Of a stretch of 64,000 nucleotides of DNA, positions 40,218 to 48,889 are shown piece after piece. The notes below the pieces were generated by a model that saw only the letters and a program-made list of their open reading frames with translations, had not been told where the DNA came from and ran no database searches. The stretch comes from Nitratiruptor sp. SB155-2. Its GTDB lineage: Bacteria; Campylobacterota; Campylobacteria; Campylobacterales; Nitratiruptoraceae. Every line of letters starts with the position of its first letter. Position 1 is the first letter of the stretch. Both the position numbers and the translations under genes were made by a program. The stretch covers positions 764,501 through 828,500 of the forward strand of contig NC_009662.1 of NCBI RefSeq assembly GCF_000010325.1. The letters are read 5' to 3'.

Positions 40218-41509
40218 TGTATCACCTCTTTTATACGGTTTTTTATTGCCGGATAGAGTTCGGAAAGCTCCGGACCATGCTCCGAGCCTGTAAGGAGTAT
40301 ACGCAAAGGTTTGAAAAACTTCTTCCCTTTGAGGCCACTCTTTTGCATAAGCTCTTTTTTGAATTCGTCAAAACTTTCAGGTAGTTCCATGGATTTTAGG
40401 AGGTTTCGCAATGTTTCGATCTCCTCCCGGAATGTTTCGTTTTCTCTTTTTCCGTGTAAAACCAAATCGATTTTAGTGTTGAGCTCTTTTAATGTGCTAG
40501 CCTCTTCTAGATAGATTTTCGCCAAAGCTCCAAGACCCTCATCAACTCCAAGCGCTTTTTCAAGCTCTTCTTCACTCATCATCTGGAGATGTGCTCTGTT
40601 GATAAATCGGAGTTTCTCGATATCAAATTTCGCCGGTGCTTTTGAGATATTTTTCAGATCGAACCATGCAATCGCTTCATCCAACGTAAAGATCTCTTTT
40701 GGTGTTTTGTTCCCGAGTAAAATGAGGTAGTTTGCAATCGCTTCAGGTAAAAATCCCTCTTCCAAAAGCCATTTGACACTGGATGCTTTGTCTCGTTTGC
40801 TCATCTTCTTTCCCTCTTCATTGAGGATGATGGGCAGATGGGCGTATTCTATTTTTTTATCGTATCCAAGCAGATTTCGTATATGGATCTGCTTTGGCGT
40901 ATTGCTTACATGATCTTCACCTCGGATGACGAGGGTGATATCATACAGCATATCGTCTACAGCGCAAGCAAAATTGTATGTAGGTCTTGCATCTGCTCGT
41001 AAAATGACAAAGCTATCCACTTCATTTGGTTCGAAAGCCAAATGCCCTTTGATAATATCATCGAACTCTATCGTACCGGTAGGTTTTTTGATACGCACAA
41101 CAAATGGTTCACCTCTTTGACTCGCTTCATCCAATGTGATATTTTCGCATTTTCCACTGTATCTATAGGCTCTTTTTTCCTTTTTTGCCTGCTCTCTCTC
41201 TTTTTCAAGCTCTTGTGGAGTACAAAAGCAGGCAAAGGCTTTGCCCTCGTTGAGCAGTTTATATGCAAAATTTTGATGAAAAGAGAAGTTTTTGCTTTGA
41301 TAAACCACATCGTCGTACTGAAGTCCGAAAGTATCAAGTATTTGCAAAATCTCTTGATCTTTTCCTTCGATATTTCTTTCGATATCGGTATCTTCGATAC
41401 GTATCAAAAATCGTTCATTGCGTTTTTTCGCTTCGATATAGTTAAAAATGGCAACACGAAGATTGCCTATATGCATATCTCCTGTAGGGCTTGGAGCAAA
41501 GCGTATCAT
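40214..41509 (-). CDS. gltX: Glutamyl-tRNA synthetase
   Basis: A 431-residue class I enzyme: HIGN (variant HIGH) in PSPTGDMHIGNLRVA at residues 7-21, and KMSKRDKASSV near residue 230. The start is ATG 41509 with AAGGAG upstream; the frame is open to 41584 without conserved sequence. Many Campylobacterota have two GluRS, one charging tRNA-Gln for amidation; which this is cannot be decided from the window. First gene of gltX-yggT-slt and divergent from psd. Confidence 0.95.
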   Translation of the reverse strand: MIRFAPSPTGDMHIGNLRVAIFNYIEAKKRNERFLIRIEDTDIERNIEGKDQEILQILDTFGLQYDDVVYQSKNFSFHQNFAYKLLNEGKAFACFCTPQELEKEREQAKKEKRAYRYSGKCENITLDEASQRGEPFVVRIKKPTGTIEFDDIIKGHLAFEPNEVDSFVILRADARPTYNFACAVDDMLYDITLVIRGEDHVSNTPKQIHIRNLLGYDKKIEYAHLPIILNEEGKKMSKRDKASSVKWLLEEGFLPEAIANYLILLGNKTPKEIFTLDEAIAWFDLKNISKAPAKFDIEKLRFINRAHLQMMSEEELEKALGVDEGLGALAKIYLEEASTLKELNTKIDLVLHGKRENETFREEIETLRNLLKSMELPESFDEFKKELMQKSGLKGKKFFKPLRILLTGSEHGPELSELYPAIKNRIKEVIQ

Positions 41510-41583
41510 ACTACTCCTTACGTAGGTAAATTTTGCCAAAGTATATACGAATTTTGTTAAAATTCCAAATAAAAAGGGCCACA

Positions 41584-42387
41584 TTGAAAAAGAGGGTCGT
41601 TACGAACATTGTATCACGGGGTTTTGGTAAATTTGCCAGCCACAAATTCCACCCGGTCATCCAAAAATATATCAATCGTGCCTATGTGCGTTTTCTTCGC
41701 CTTGATATGAGGGAGTTCCGGTCTCCAGAGTCGTATGAAAGTCTCAATGCTCTATTTACGAGAAAACTTGAAAATAAAAGATCCATCCAAAATGGTGTTA
41801 TCTCTCCTACGGATTCACTCATTACCGAATGTGGTAGGCTCGAAAAAGACAAAGCGTTACAAATAAAAGGTATGAGTTATAGTGTCAAAGAGCTTTTGCA
41901 GGAGTGCGATACCACAAAAATATTGGATGGCAACTATATCAATCTCTATCTTTCACCACGGGATTATCATAGATACCATATGCCTTATGATTTACAGATA
42001 AAAAGAGTTGTGCACATACCGGGGAAACTGTACCCTGTCAATCTTCGATATCTTCGAAAAAAAATCGATCTTTTTATTGAAAATGAGCGTGTTGTTTTGG
42101 AGTGCTATACAAGAAGCGATATACAAATCTTTATTGTTTTGGTGGGCGCTTTGAATGTTGGCAAGATGACTCTCACCTTTGAAAAAAGAGTCGAAACAAA
42201 CAAACCAAGGGAGATACAGATATTTGAGTATGAAGACCTGTGGCTAAAAAAAGGGGAGCTGCTTGGCTATTTTAAAATGGGCTCAACCGTTTTGCTCTTT
42301 TTTCAAAAAGAAAGAAGTGAGCTTTTGGTACAATCGGGAGAGTATGTACGGTTTGGTCAACAAATAGCAAAATTAAAGGAAAAGTGA
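41584..42387 (+). CDS. psd: Phosphatidylserine decarboxylase
   Basis: A 267-residue proenzyme that makes phosphatidylethanolamine at the inner membrane. The self-cleavage site is MGST in FKMGSTVLLFF near residue 237 (LGST in most relatives), generating the pyruvoyl group; NLYLSPRDYHRYHMP carries the conserved His. The start is TTG 41584 behind AAAAAGGG; the frame is open back to 41533 but lacks a better site. A TAAAAT -10-like element lies about 30 bases upstream. The next gene starts on the stop codon. Confidence 0.93.
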   Translation: MKKRVVTNIVSRGFGKFASHKFHPVIQKYINRAYVRFLRLDMREFRSPESYESLNALFTRKLENKRSIQNGVISPTDSLITECGRLEKDKALQIKGMSYSVKELLQECDTTKILDGNYINLYLSPRDYHRYHMPYDLQIKRVVHIPGKLYPVNLRYLRKKIDLFIENERVVLECYTRSDIQIFIVLVGALNVGKMTLTFEKRVETNKPREIQIFEYEDLWLKKGELLGYFKMGSTVLLFFQKERSELLVQSGEYVRFGQQIAKLKEK

Positions 42388-42674
42388 TGGAAAATGTGAA
42401 CCCAGAAGATGTTTTGATTGTGGAAGCGGAGATTGTACCTGATGGGATGGGAGGATGGATGATACGTTGTCTCAATACCGAGACCAACGAGGAACGCTAC
42501 TGTAAAACGATAGAAGAGTACAGCGCTTTTTTGAACGAGTGTGTCTATACAACTTCCAAAGAGAATTTCCAAGCAATATGGCTGGAGTCTCCAAAAGCGA
42601 CACCTGCAATGATTGCGGATGTTCGTAAAAAACTGATGGATTTTTACAAAGAGATGGAAAATAGAGTGGTGTAA
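42387..42674 (+). CDS. Small hypothetical protein downstream of psd
   Basis: A 95-residue acidic protein from ATG 42387, which shares a base with the psd stop; GTG 42384 one codon earlier is possible. Predicted beta-strand start (VLIVEAEIVPDGMGGWMIRC) and a helical tail with PAMIADVRKKLMDFYKEME. Two cysteines (CLNTE and NECVY). No family recognised. Co-transcribed with psd; may be a cytosolic accessory, but nothing in the sequence states a role. Confidence 0.7.
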   Translation: MENVNPEDVLIVEAEIVPDGMGGWMIRCLNTETNEERYCKTIEEYSAFLNECVYTTSKENFQAIWLESPKATPAMIADVRKKLMDFYKEMENRVV

Positions 42675-42693
42675 GCTATTCAGCCACCATTCG

Positions 42694-42715
42694 GTAATCA
42701 TGAAAATGATTATCA
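42694..42715 (+). promoter_or_regulatory. Fur-box-like palindrome upstream of porin-feoA-feoB
   Basis: A perfect 7-base inverted repeat, TAATCAT (42695-42701) and ATGATTA (42706-42712) with a 4-base AT-rich spacer, flanked by TATC, matches the Fur consensus of repeated GATAAT half-sites in its reverse complement. It lies about 70 bases before the porin ATG and the operon carries feoA/feoB, so iron repression by Fur is the natural reading. Binding itself is inference. Confidence 0.7.
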
Positions 42716-42782
42716 AAATTAAGTGTAGTTTAAGGTCCGTTCTTTTATCATTGCATTGTTCAAATAGATAAAGGACGACCGA

Positions 42783-43922
42783 ATGAAAAAGTTTTTTGCG
42801 TCTATCTTGTTTATCGCTTCTTTGTATGCAGATGTCTCACTGAGAGAGAAATTGGGTGAGCACTCTCCTTTTGATCATATCAATGGAGAGGTTCGTGCAG
42901 GCTATATAGACGCTACGGGATTTGATCCGACTTTTGCGATTGGCGGCCATCTTCACTTGGATACGAAATATTACAACGGATTTCGTGCGGGGTTGGCCGT
43001 TTATACATTGCAAGATTTGGGTTTGAACGGTAATAATCCAAATAGTGAATTTTTCGGCTCTTCACAAAAGCAGTTCACATTTCTCTCGCAAGCTTATATC
43101 AACTATAGATACCGAAACTTTTCTCTTTGTTATGGAAGATTTTCACTGGATACACCCCATATGGATAGTGATGACATACGCATGGTGCCAAACTATTTTG
43201 AAGGTTTCAAAGGAGAGTGGAAAAAGGATGCATTCAAAATTCAAGCTGGCTATATTACGAAAATGGCTGGTTGGGAAAATGGAGGAAAAATCGAAAATTT
43301 CGAGCCACTTTCTCAGGTTATAGGCCTTGCAAACGATAAAGATATGGCTTTTATTGGCTTTTCGCTATCAACTGATACATATTATGCGGATATATGGACA
43401 TATCATATGCAAGATATAGCGTCTATCGTCTATAGTGAAATAGGAACGGAGTTTGCCATAGATAAAATACAATACCATCTTGCTATACAATGGGATAGAG
43501 CCTGGGATAGTGCAGATGCTTTGGTCGGTCCGATTGATTCTTCTACTCTTGGGTTCCTTGTTGATGTGGGTTGGAAGGAGTGGACTTTACATGGTGCCTA
43601 TAATAAAGAGTTGGGAACAACTGCTTCAATGTGGAGTTTTGGAGGAGGGCCATTTTTTACGTCGATGGAATTTATGACGATCGATGCATTGACAGGGGCA
43701 CATCCTGATAGTTATATGACAGGCATCTCTTATACAACGGAAAATGTAGATATAGGGATTATGCATGCAAATTTTGAAGACAATATTGATGATATTGAGG
43801 AAAACGACATATATTGTATCTGGCAGCTGCCTTATGAAATCGAGTGTGAAGCAGTGGCTGCTTTCATAAACGATACAGATAACAATACAATATTTCGATT
43901 ACGCATACGGAAAGGTTTTTAA
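42783..43922 (+). CDS. Outer-membrane porin-like beta-barrel protein in iron operon
   Basis: A 379-residue protein with a signal peptide (MKKFFASILFIASLYA, cleaved before DVS), amphipathic beta strands throughout (for example KQFTFLSQAYINYRYRNFSLCYGRF cut at residue 98-122), acidic loops, and a C-terminal phenylalanine (RIRKGF), as in outer-membrane porins of the OprD/alginate-type set seen in Campylobacterota. No TonB box or plug is visible, so passive diffusion is likely. First gene of a Fur-box operon with feoA and feoB, suggesting that it lets Fe2+ or a ligand reach the periplasm. RBS AAAGGACG. Confidence 0.8.
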   Translation: MKKFFASILFIASLYADVSLREKLGEHSPFDHINGEVRAGYIDATGFDPTFAIGGHLHLDTKYYNGFRAGLAVYTLQDLGLNGNNPNSEFFGSSQKQFTFLSQAYINYRYRNFSLCYGRFSLDTPHMDSDDIRMVPNYFEGFKGEWKKDAFKIQAGYITKMAGWENGGKIENFEPLSQVIGLANDKDMAFIGFSLSTDTYYADIWTYHMQDIASIVYSEIGTEFAIDKIQYHLAIQWDRAWDSADALVGPIDSSTLGFLVDVGWKEWTLHGAYNKELGTTASMWSFGGGPFFTSMEFMTIDALTGAHPDSYMTGISYTTENVDIGIMHANFEDNIDDIEENDIYCIWQLPYEIECEAVAAFINDTDNNTIFRLRIRKGF

Positions 43923-43923
43923 A

Positions 43924-44148
43924 ATGAAATTGACTGATATGAAAATATCTCAAGAAGGCATTATCAAAAAAGTAACGGCACAGGAGCCTATACGAGGACG
44001 TCTCTTTGCCATGGGTATCACAAAGGGCAATCGTATAAAACTTCTTGACCATACACTGAAAAAACAGACATGGGAAGTAGAAGTTGAAGGTACAAGAGTA
44101 GCTTTGAGAGACGAAGAAGCAAAAGCTATAGAGGTGGAAAATGAATAA
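43924..44148 (+). CDS. feoA: FeoA, ferrous iron transport protein A
   Basis: A 74-residue SH3-like FeoA: GIIKKVTAQEPIRGRLFAMGITKGNRIKLLDHTL cut to the RLFAMGITKGNRIKL core, then EVEVEGTRVALRDEEAKAIEV. FeoA associates with FeoB in the cytoplasm and is required for Fe2+ uptake in E. coli. It starts 1 base after the porin stop and overlaps feoB by 8 bases. A second, distinct FeoA-domain protein occurs at 12311-12535. Confidence 0.95.
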   Translation: MKLTDMKISQEGIIKKVTAQEPIRGRLFAMGITKGNRIKLLDHTLKKQTWEVEVEGTRVALRDEEAKAIEVENE

Positions 44149-46237
44149 AATACGCGCAATTATGGTTGGTCAACCTAACGTTGGTAAATCTTCTATAATC
44201 AATGCCATATCCAATGCCAGATTGCATGTAGGAAATTTTGCAGGCGTGACGGTGGAAAAGAAAGAGGTTTTGATCAAAAAAGATGATTACGAGATTGATA
44301 TCGTCGATCTGCCGGGAATCTATTCATTGCATGCCTACACTCCAGAAGAGCATGTTACGAAAAAATATCTTTTAAACGAATCATATGATGTGATTGTCAA
44401 TGTTGTCGATGCAAACGTGTTGCAAAGAAACCTTGTTTTTACGCTGCAGCTTCTGGATATGCGTAAAAAAACTATCCTTGTTGTCAATATGATCGATGAG
44501 GTTGAAGAGAAGGGTGGCTCTATCGATGCGGATAAACTTTCCAAACTTCTTGGCATACCAGTCATTCTGACCAGTGCCAAACAAAAAAGAGGTGTTGAAT
44601 CTATTTCGCAAAAGATCATAGAAGTTTTTGAATCCAATCGATGCGATTGCAAGATCTATTACAATGAAAAAATTGAAGAAGAGATTGAAAAACTCTCTAA
44701 AATATTGCTCAAATCTCCTCATTGTCAAACCCCGGATTTAGCGAGATTTTATACGATCAGACTCTTGGAAAAAGATGAAGATATTTACAAGATCATTCAT
44801 GATCTTCCTATTTTTTTAGAACTGCATGAAGCGCTTGGTGAGTCGATGAGGCGGTTGGAAATAGAGTTTGATGTAGATGATGTACGCGACCTTTTTGCTC
44901 AGGAAAGGAACTCTTTGGCAAAAAGTATTGTCATGCAGGTAATGCAGTTTCCGCAAAAAGAGACGCTTACAGATAAAATCGACAAACTCTTGATCCATCC
45001 CGTTTTTGGATTGCCAATATTTCTCTTTTTCATGTGGGCACTTTTTCAGCTCACCTTTGAGATCGGCTCCATACCGATCGACTACATTGATCAAACAGTG
45101 ACCAATTTTGCAGACTGGCTCAAGGGAATTTTACCGCCGGGGGATCTCAATTCCGTTATTACCGACGGTGTTATTCCAGCAGTTGGTGCGATTATTATGT
45201 TTTTGCCAAATATCTTGATTCTGTTTTTAGGGATCAATCTGCTTGAACAGACAGGTTACATGTCAAGGGCTGCCTTTTTGCTTGATGGATTTTTGAAAAA
45301 GTTTGGATTGCAAGGGAAAGCTTTTATACCGCTAGTCAGTGGTTTTGGATGTAGTGTTCCAGCTTATATGGCAGCTAGGACATTAAAAAATCCAAAAGAT
45401 AGACTCATAACGATGCTTATCATTGGATTTATGAATTGTAGTGCAAGATTGCCTGTTTATGTGCTTTTCATCGCTGCATTTTTCCCGACCCACAGTGCTG
45501 GAAATGTGCTTTTTACCATCTACATTTTAGGTGCAATTTTTGGTCTCATTGTTGCAAAGATTTTACGTACACTCCTGTTTAAAGGAGAGCCTGAACCTTT
45601 CGTTATGGAGATGCCTCCTTATAGATTCCCATCACTGAAAGCTTTGGCAATGGAGCTTTGGATCAAAACGAAACTTTTTGTGAAAAAAGCGGGAACTTTT
45701 ATTGCCGGAACTGCAATGATCATCTGGTTTTTAAGCAGTTATCCAGTAGATCAGCATTTGGTACAGACCTATGAACAGAAGATCGAACAAGCACAAAGTG
45801 AACAAGAAAAGGCTACATTGCAGAACGAACTCGCTTCAAAGAGTTTGGAAAATAGCTATCTAGGACAGTTTGGCAAGGCGATTGAACCTATATTCGCACC
45901 ACTTGGATTTGATTGGAGACTCAGTGTTGCGACAATTAGTGGTTTGGCAGCCAAAGAGGTTGTGGTTTCGACACTCGCGACACTCTATGCGGTAGGTGAA
46001 GCAGATGAAAACAATACGACCTTCATCCAAAAACTGAGAGAAAACATCGATTTCAAAGCCGCTGTCGCATTGATTGTAATTATTATGATGTACAGCCCTT
46101 GTGTAGCGGCCATGAGTACATTTTATGCTGAAGTGCCCCAATGGGCATGGAGAACGTTTTATACTATCTACCCAAATGTTTTGGCTTGGATAATGGCCTT
46201 TTTGACATACAATCTTTTATCCTTTATGGGCATGTAA
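44141..46237 (+). CDS. feoB: Ferrous iron transporter FeoB
   Basis: A 698-residue Fe2+ permease: N-terminal G domain (GQPNVGKSSIINAI at 8-21, DLPGIYSLH, NMIDEVEE), then a guanine-dissociation-inhibitor-like linker, and a membrane part with two gate repeats including FGCSVPAYMAARTL and the final AAKEVVVSTLATLYA. Typical length is 700-770. It moves Fe2+ across the inner membrane. Last gene of the Fur-box operon porin-feoA-feoB. Iron acquisition would suit anoxic or micro-oxic growth. Confidence 0.96.
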   Translation: MNKIRAIMVGQPNVGKSSIINAISNARLHVGNFAGVTVEKKEVLIKKDDYEIDIVDLPGIYSLHAYTPEEHVTKKYLLNESYDVIVNVVDANVLQRNLVFTLQLLDMRKKTILVVNMIDEVEEKGGSIDADKLSKLLGIPVILTSAKQKRGVESISQKIIEVFESNRCDCKIYYNEKIEEEIEKLSKILLKSPHCQTPDLARFYTIRLLEKDEDIYKIIHDLPIFLELHEALGESMRRLEIEFDVDDVRDLFAQERNSLAKSIVMQVMQFPQKETLTDKIDKLLIHPVFGLPIFLFFMWALFQLTFEIGSIPIDYIDQTVTNFADWLKGILPPGDLNSVITDGVIPAVGAIIMFLPNILILFLGINLLEQTGYMSRAAFLLDGFLKKFGLQGKAFIPLVSGFGCSVPAYMAARTLKNPKDRLITMLIIGFMNCSARLPVYVLFIAAFFPTHSAGNVLFTIYILGAIFGLIVAKILRTLLFKGEPEPFVMEMPPYRFPSLKALAMELWIKTKLFVKKAGTFIAGTAMIIWFLSSYPVDQHLVQTYEQKIEQAQSEQEKATLQNELASKSLENSYLGQFGKAIEPIFAPLGFDWRLSVATISGLAAKEVVVSTLATLYAVGEADENNTTFIQKLRENIDFKAAVALIVIIMMYSPCVAAMSTFYAEVPQWAWRTFYTIYPNVLAWIMAFLTYNLLSFMGM

Positions 46238-46263
46238 TTACTACTGATCCTATTCGATCCTAA

Positions 46264-46295
46264 GGTAAAGTTTGGTAAAATCGGGCAACTTTACC
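46264..46295 (+). promoter_or_regulatory. 9-bp inverted repeat flanking a -10-like element before the yccU-like gene
   Basis: GGTAAAGTT (46264-46272) and AACTTTACC (46287-46295) are perfect inverted repeats with a 14-base loop that holds TAAAAT (46276-46281), a -10-like hexamer. Upstream is a direct repeat GATCCTA (46246-46252 and 46256-46262) with a 10-base period. It lies between feoB and the CoA-binding protein gene. No run of T follows, so a terminator is unlikely; an operator or 5'-leader hairpin is possible. Confidence 0.45.
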
Positions 46296-46307
46296 GAAAG
46301 GATCGCC

Positions 46308-46739
46308 ATGGATTGTGAATTTCCTTCCATCAATTCCAATACTCAAGAGATAAAACAGATTTTTGAAGAGGTCCGAACTATAGCGATTGTCGGACTCTCA
46401 CCAAATCCCGAAAAAGATAGTCACAAAGTGGCAAAATATCTTCAAAGTGTTGGATACAAAATCGTTCCTATCTATCCGAAAGAGGAGACGATTCTTGGAG
46501 AGAAGGTATATCGTTCTTTACAAGATGTTCCTTTTGCAATCGATATGATCGATGTTTTTAGAAAACCAGCCGCAGTTACTCCTATCGTCGATGCAGCACT
46601 TCAAAGAGGTGATGTGAAAGTGGTATGGCTGCAAAAGGGGATAGTGAACAATGAAGCAGCCCAGAAGGCGAAAGAGGCTGGGTTGAAAGTGGTACAAAAC
46701 AGATGTACCATGGTCGATCATAGAGCAATTTTTGGATAA
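46308..46739 (+). CDS. CoA-binding domain protein (YccU-like)
   Basis: A 143-residue Rossmann-like protein of the CoA_binding_2 family: EVRTIAIVGLSPNPEKDSHKVAKYLQ cut to IAIVGLSPNPEKDS near residue 26, YKIVPIYPKEETILGEK, and VVWLQKGIVN, then the C-terminal CTMVDH. The family binds CoA; the function is unknown. Start ATG 46308 with AAAGGAT upstream (frame open from 46272 without a ribosome-binding site). Starts the ilvA-ppx-ilvB-ilvH-lpxD run. Confidence 0.85.
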   Translation: MDCEFPSINSNTQEIKQIFEEVRTIAIVGLSPNPEKDSHKVAKYLQSVGYKIVPIYPKEETILGEKVYRSLQDVPFAIDMIDVFRKPAAVTPIVDAALQRGDVKVVWLQKGIVNNEAAQKAKEAGLKVVQNRCTMVDHRAIFG

Positions 46740-46742
46740 GCG

Positions 46743-47948
46743 ATGATTGAACTTAAAAAAATAGAAGAGGCAAGAAAACGGATAGAGCCTGTCATCAGCC
46801 GTACTCCGTATGCATACGCTCCGATACTGAGCAAGCGAAGTGGAAAAAATGTCTATCTGAAAAAAGAGAATCTACAGGTTACGGGAGCTTTCAAACTCAG
46901 AGGTGCATTCAATAAAATTGCCTCATTAGAGAATAAAGAGATAGGTGTAGTGGCGGCAAGTGCAGGCAACCATGCGCAAGGCGTTGCCTTTAGTGCGAAC
47001 TACTTCAATATTCCAGCAACAATTGTTATGCCGGAAAACACTCCCCTAACAAAAGTGAATGGTGTCAAGGCCTATGGTGCCCAAGTTATTTTACGAGGTT
47101 CCAATTATGACGAGGCATATCTTTTTGCAGTAGAATATGCAAAACAAAAAGAAAAGATCTTTGTCCATCCATTTGCCGATTATGAAGTGATGGCCGGGCA
47201 GGGGACGATTGCATTGGAGATTTTAGAGGAGGCCCACAAGCTCGATGCTATTGTTGTGCCCATAGGCGGAGGTGGCTTGATTGCGGGTATTGCAAGTGCG
47301 GTTAAACAGATCAATCCTTCCATTCAGATTATCGGTGTCACAGCTGCTGGAGCTCCAGCAATGCGAACTTCCTACCAGCTTGGAAAGCCTGTCGATTCTA
47401 CGGAGGTAAAAACGATAGCAGACGGCATTGCGGTCCGAGACACATCAAAAATGACCCTCGATATCATTTTGGAAACAGTCGACGATGTCGTCGAAGTAGA
47501 CGATGAAGAGATAGCCGATGCTATTTTACTGCTCTTGGAAAAACAGAAACTTCTTGTCGAGGGTGCCGGAGCTGTGGGAGTGGCTGCACTGTTGTACGAC
47601 AAGGTGGATTTACCGGAAGGTGCAAATGTTGCGGTGCTTTTGAGTGGAGGCAATATTGATGTAACGATGCTCAATGTCATTATAGAAAAAGGTTTGATCA
47701 AATCCTATAGAAAAATGAAGCTCATTGTTACGCTCGTTGATAAACCTGGATCTTTGATGAAGCTCACTGAATTACTGGCAAAAGCCAATGCAAATATTGT
47801 TCAGATCGGGTATGACAGGACCTCTGCAAAGCTCGCTTTTGGTGATGCGAATGTCTCCATAGGCTTGGAAACAAAAGGAAAAGAGCATCAAGAAGAGATT
47901 CGTTCACTACTTACTGAGCATGGATACCGTTTTTATGAGGAGCGATAA
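46743..47948 (+). CDS. ilvA: Threonine ammonia-lyase (threonine dehydratase)
   Basis: A 401-residue PLP enzyme: KKENLQVTGAFKLRGA (PLP lysine in the GAFKLRGA motif near residue 47), SAGNHAQG, and the phosphate loop IGGGGLIAGIA. A C-terminal ACT-like domain of about 75 residues (LIVTLVDKPGSLMKLTELL) can serve allosteric control. This is the shorter two-domain type (TdcB/IlvA-like), 401 rather than the 514 of E. coli IlvA. It makes 2-oxobutanoate for isoleucine, fitting the ilvB-ilvH genes downstream. Confidence 0.93.
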   Translation: MIELKKIEEARKRIEPVISRTPYAYAPILSKRSGKNVYLKKENLQVTGAFKLRGAFNKIASLENKEIGVVAASAGNHAQGVAFSANYFNIPATIVMPENTPLTKVNGVKAYGAQVILRGSNYDEAYLFAVEYAKQKEKIFVHPFADYEVMAGQGTIALEILEEAHKLDAIVVPIGGGGLIAGIASAVKQINPSIQIIGVTAAGAPAMRTSYQLGKPVDSTEVKTIADGIAVRDTSKMTLDIILETVDDVVEVDDEEIADAILLLLEKQKLLVEGAGAVGVAALLYDKVDLPEGANVAVLLSGGNIDVTMLNVIIEKGLIKSYRKMKLIVTLVDKPGSLMKLTELLAKANANIVQIGYDRTSAKLAFGDANVSIGLETKGKEHQEEIRSLLTEHGYRFYEER

Positions 47949-48850
47949 TGGCCGTTGGAATTGATATAGGCTCCAACTCTTTACGAATGATCCAGATAGA
48001 TTGTGCTACATTAAGGAAAATAGATTCTTTTGAAAGGGTTGTTCGTACAGCGGAAGAGTTGGAATCAACAGGTCTTATCTCTGAAGCTGCACAGCGAAGA
48101 ATCATAGAGGCTCTTCTAGAAATTAAAGAAACAATTGGAAATGATAGTTATAAAGCAGTGGCAACTGCAGCATTCCGAAAAGCGAAAAATGCACAAGAGG
48201 TTTGTAAAAAGATTTTTGTTCAAACAGGTATCGAGGTAGAAATTATCGATGCTTCCCAAGAATCGCTCTACAGTGTCAAAGGGGTAGAGTACGGGTTGCA
48301 GCTTCGAAAAATCCCTTCCCAGAAATTTTTAATGGTCGATATTGGAGGCGGTTCCACTGAAATCATTTTAAAAAACAAAAGGGATCTCATTTTTGAAAGC
48401 TTTGGTATAGGGATTTTGACTACAATACAAAAATATCACACCAAAGAGGAGATTCTTTTTGGTATCAAAAAAAAGATGCAAGAAGTCAAACTCTTTTTGC
48501 ACGATGTATTCGAGCATTTTGGGAAGCCAAAGATCTTTGTAGGCACCGGCGGCACGCCAACGACTGTCGCAGCATTGAAAGCGGGAATGAATTACGAGAC
48601 ATTCGATGCCGAGAAGATAAGTGGAAGTGCCATAGAAATCAAAGATATCGAAGAGGCCTATAAGCGTTTGATCAAGCTCCCTCCAAAAGAGCGAGCAAAA
48701 CTGGTTGGAACTGGGAGGGAAGATGCGATCATTGCAGGGCTTGTGATATTGGAAGAGATTATGAAACAAGTTGGATTGCGGTCTATGATCGTAAGTGACG
48801 AAGGGGTTCGCGAAGGCGTGGCCCTTTGGCTTTGTGAAATGAAACGATAA
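47948..48850 (+). CDS. Ppx/GppA-family phosphatase
   Basis: A 300-residue ASKHA-fold enzyme with VGIDIGSNSLRMIQID at the start, LMVDIGGGSTEIIL near residue 126 and VGTGGTPTTVAALKAG near residue 200. This is the short (about 300-residue) Ppx/GppA form that cleaves polyphosphate or pppGpp. Its relation to the SpoT gene earlier in the window is a hypothesis only. ATG overlaps the ilvA stop (TAATG) with GAGGAGC upstream. Confidence 0.92.
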   Translation: MAVGIDIGSNSLRMIQIDCATLRKIDSFERVVRTAEELESTGLISEAAQRRIIEALLEIKETIGNDSYKAVATAAFRKAKNAQEVCKKIFVQTGIEVEIIDASQESLYSVKGVEYGLQLRKIPSQKFLMVDIGGGSTEIILKNKRDLIFESFGIGILTTIQKYHTKEEILFGIKKKMQEVKLFLHDVFEHFGKPKIFVGTGGTPTTVAALKAGMNYETFDAEKISGSAIEIKDIEEAYKRLIKLPPKERAKLVGTGREDAIIAGLVILEEIMKQVGLRSMIVSDEGVREGVALWLCEMKR

Positions 48851-48889
48851 TTGGATACAATAACAAAAAATATGAGCTTAGGAGATACA

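Noticed and set aside
46264-46295. Inverted repeat read as the feoB terminator
   Set aside because: No run of T follows on either strand, and the loop contains a -10-like hexamer; a regulatory role was preferred.
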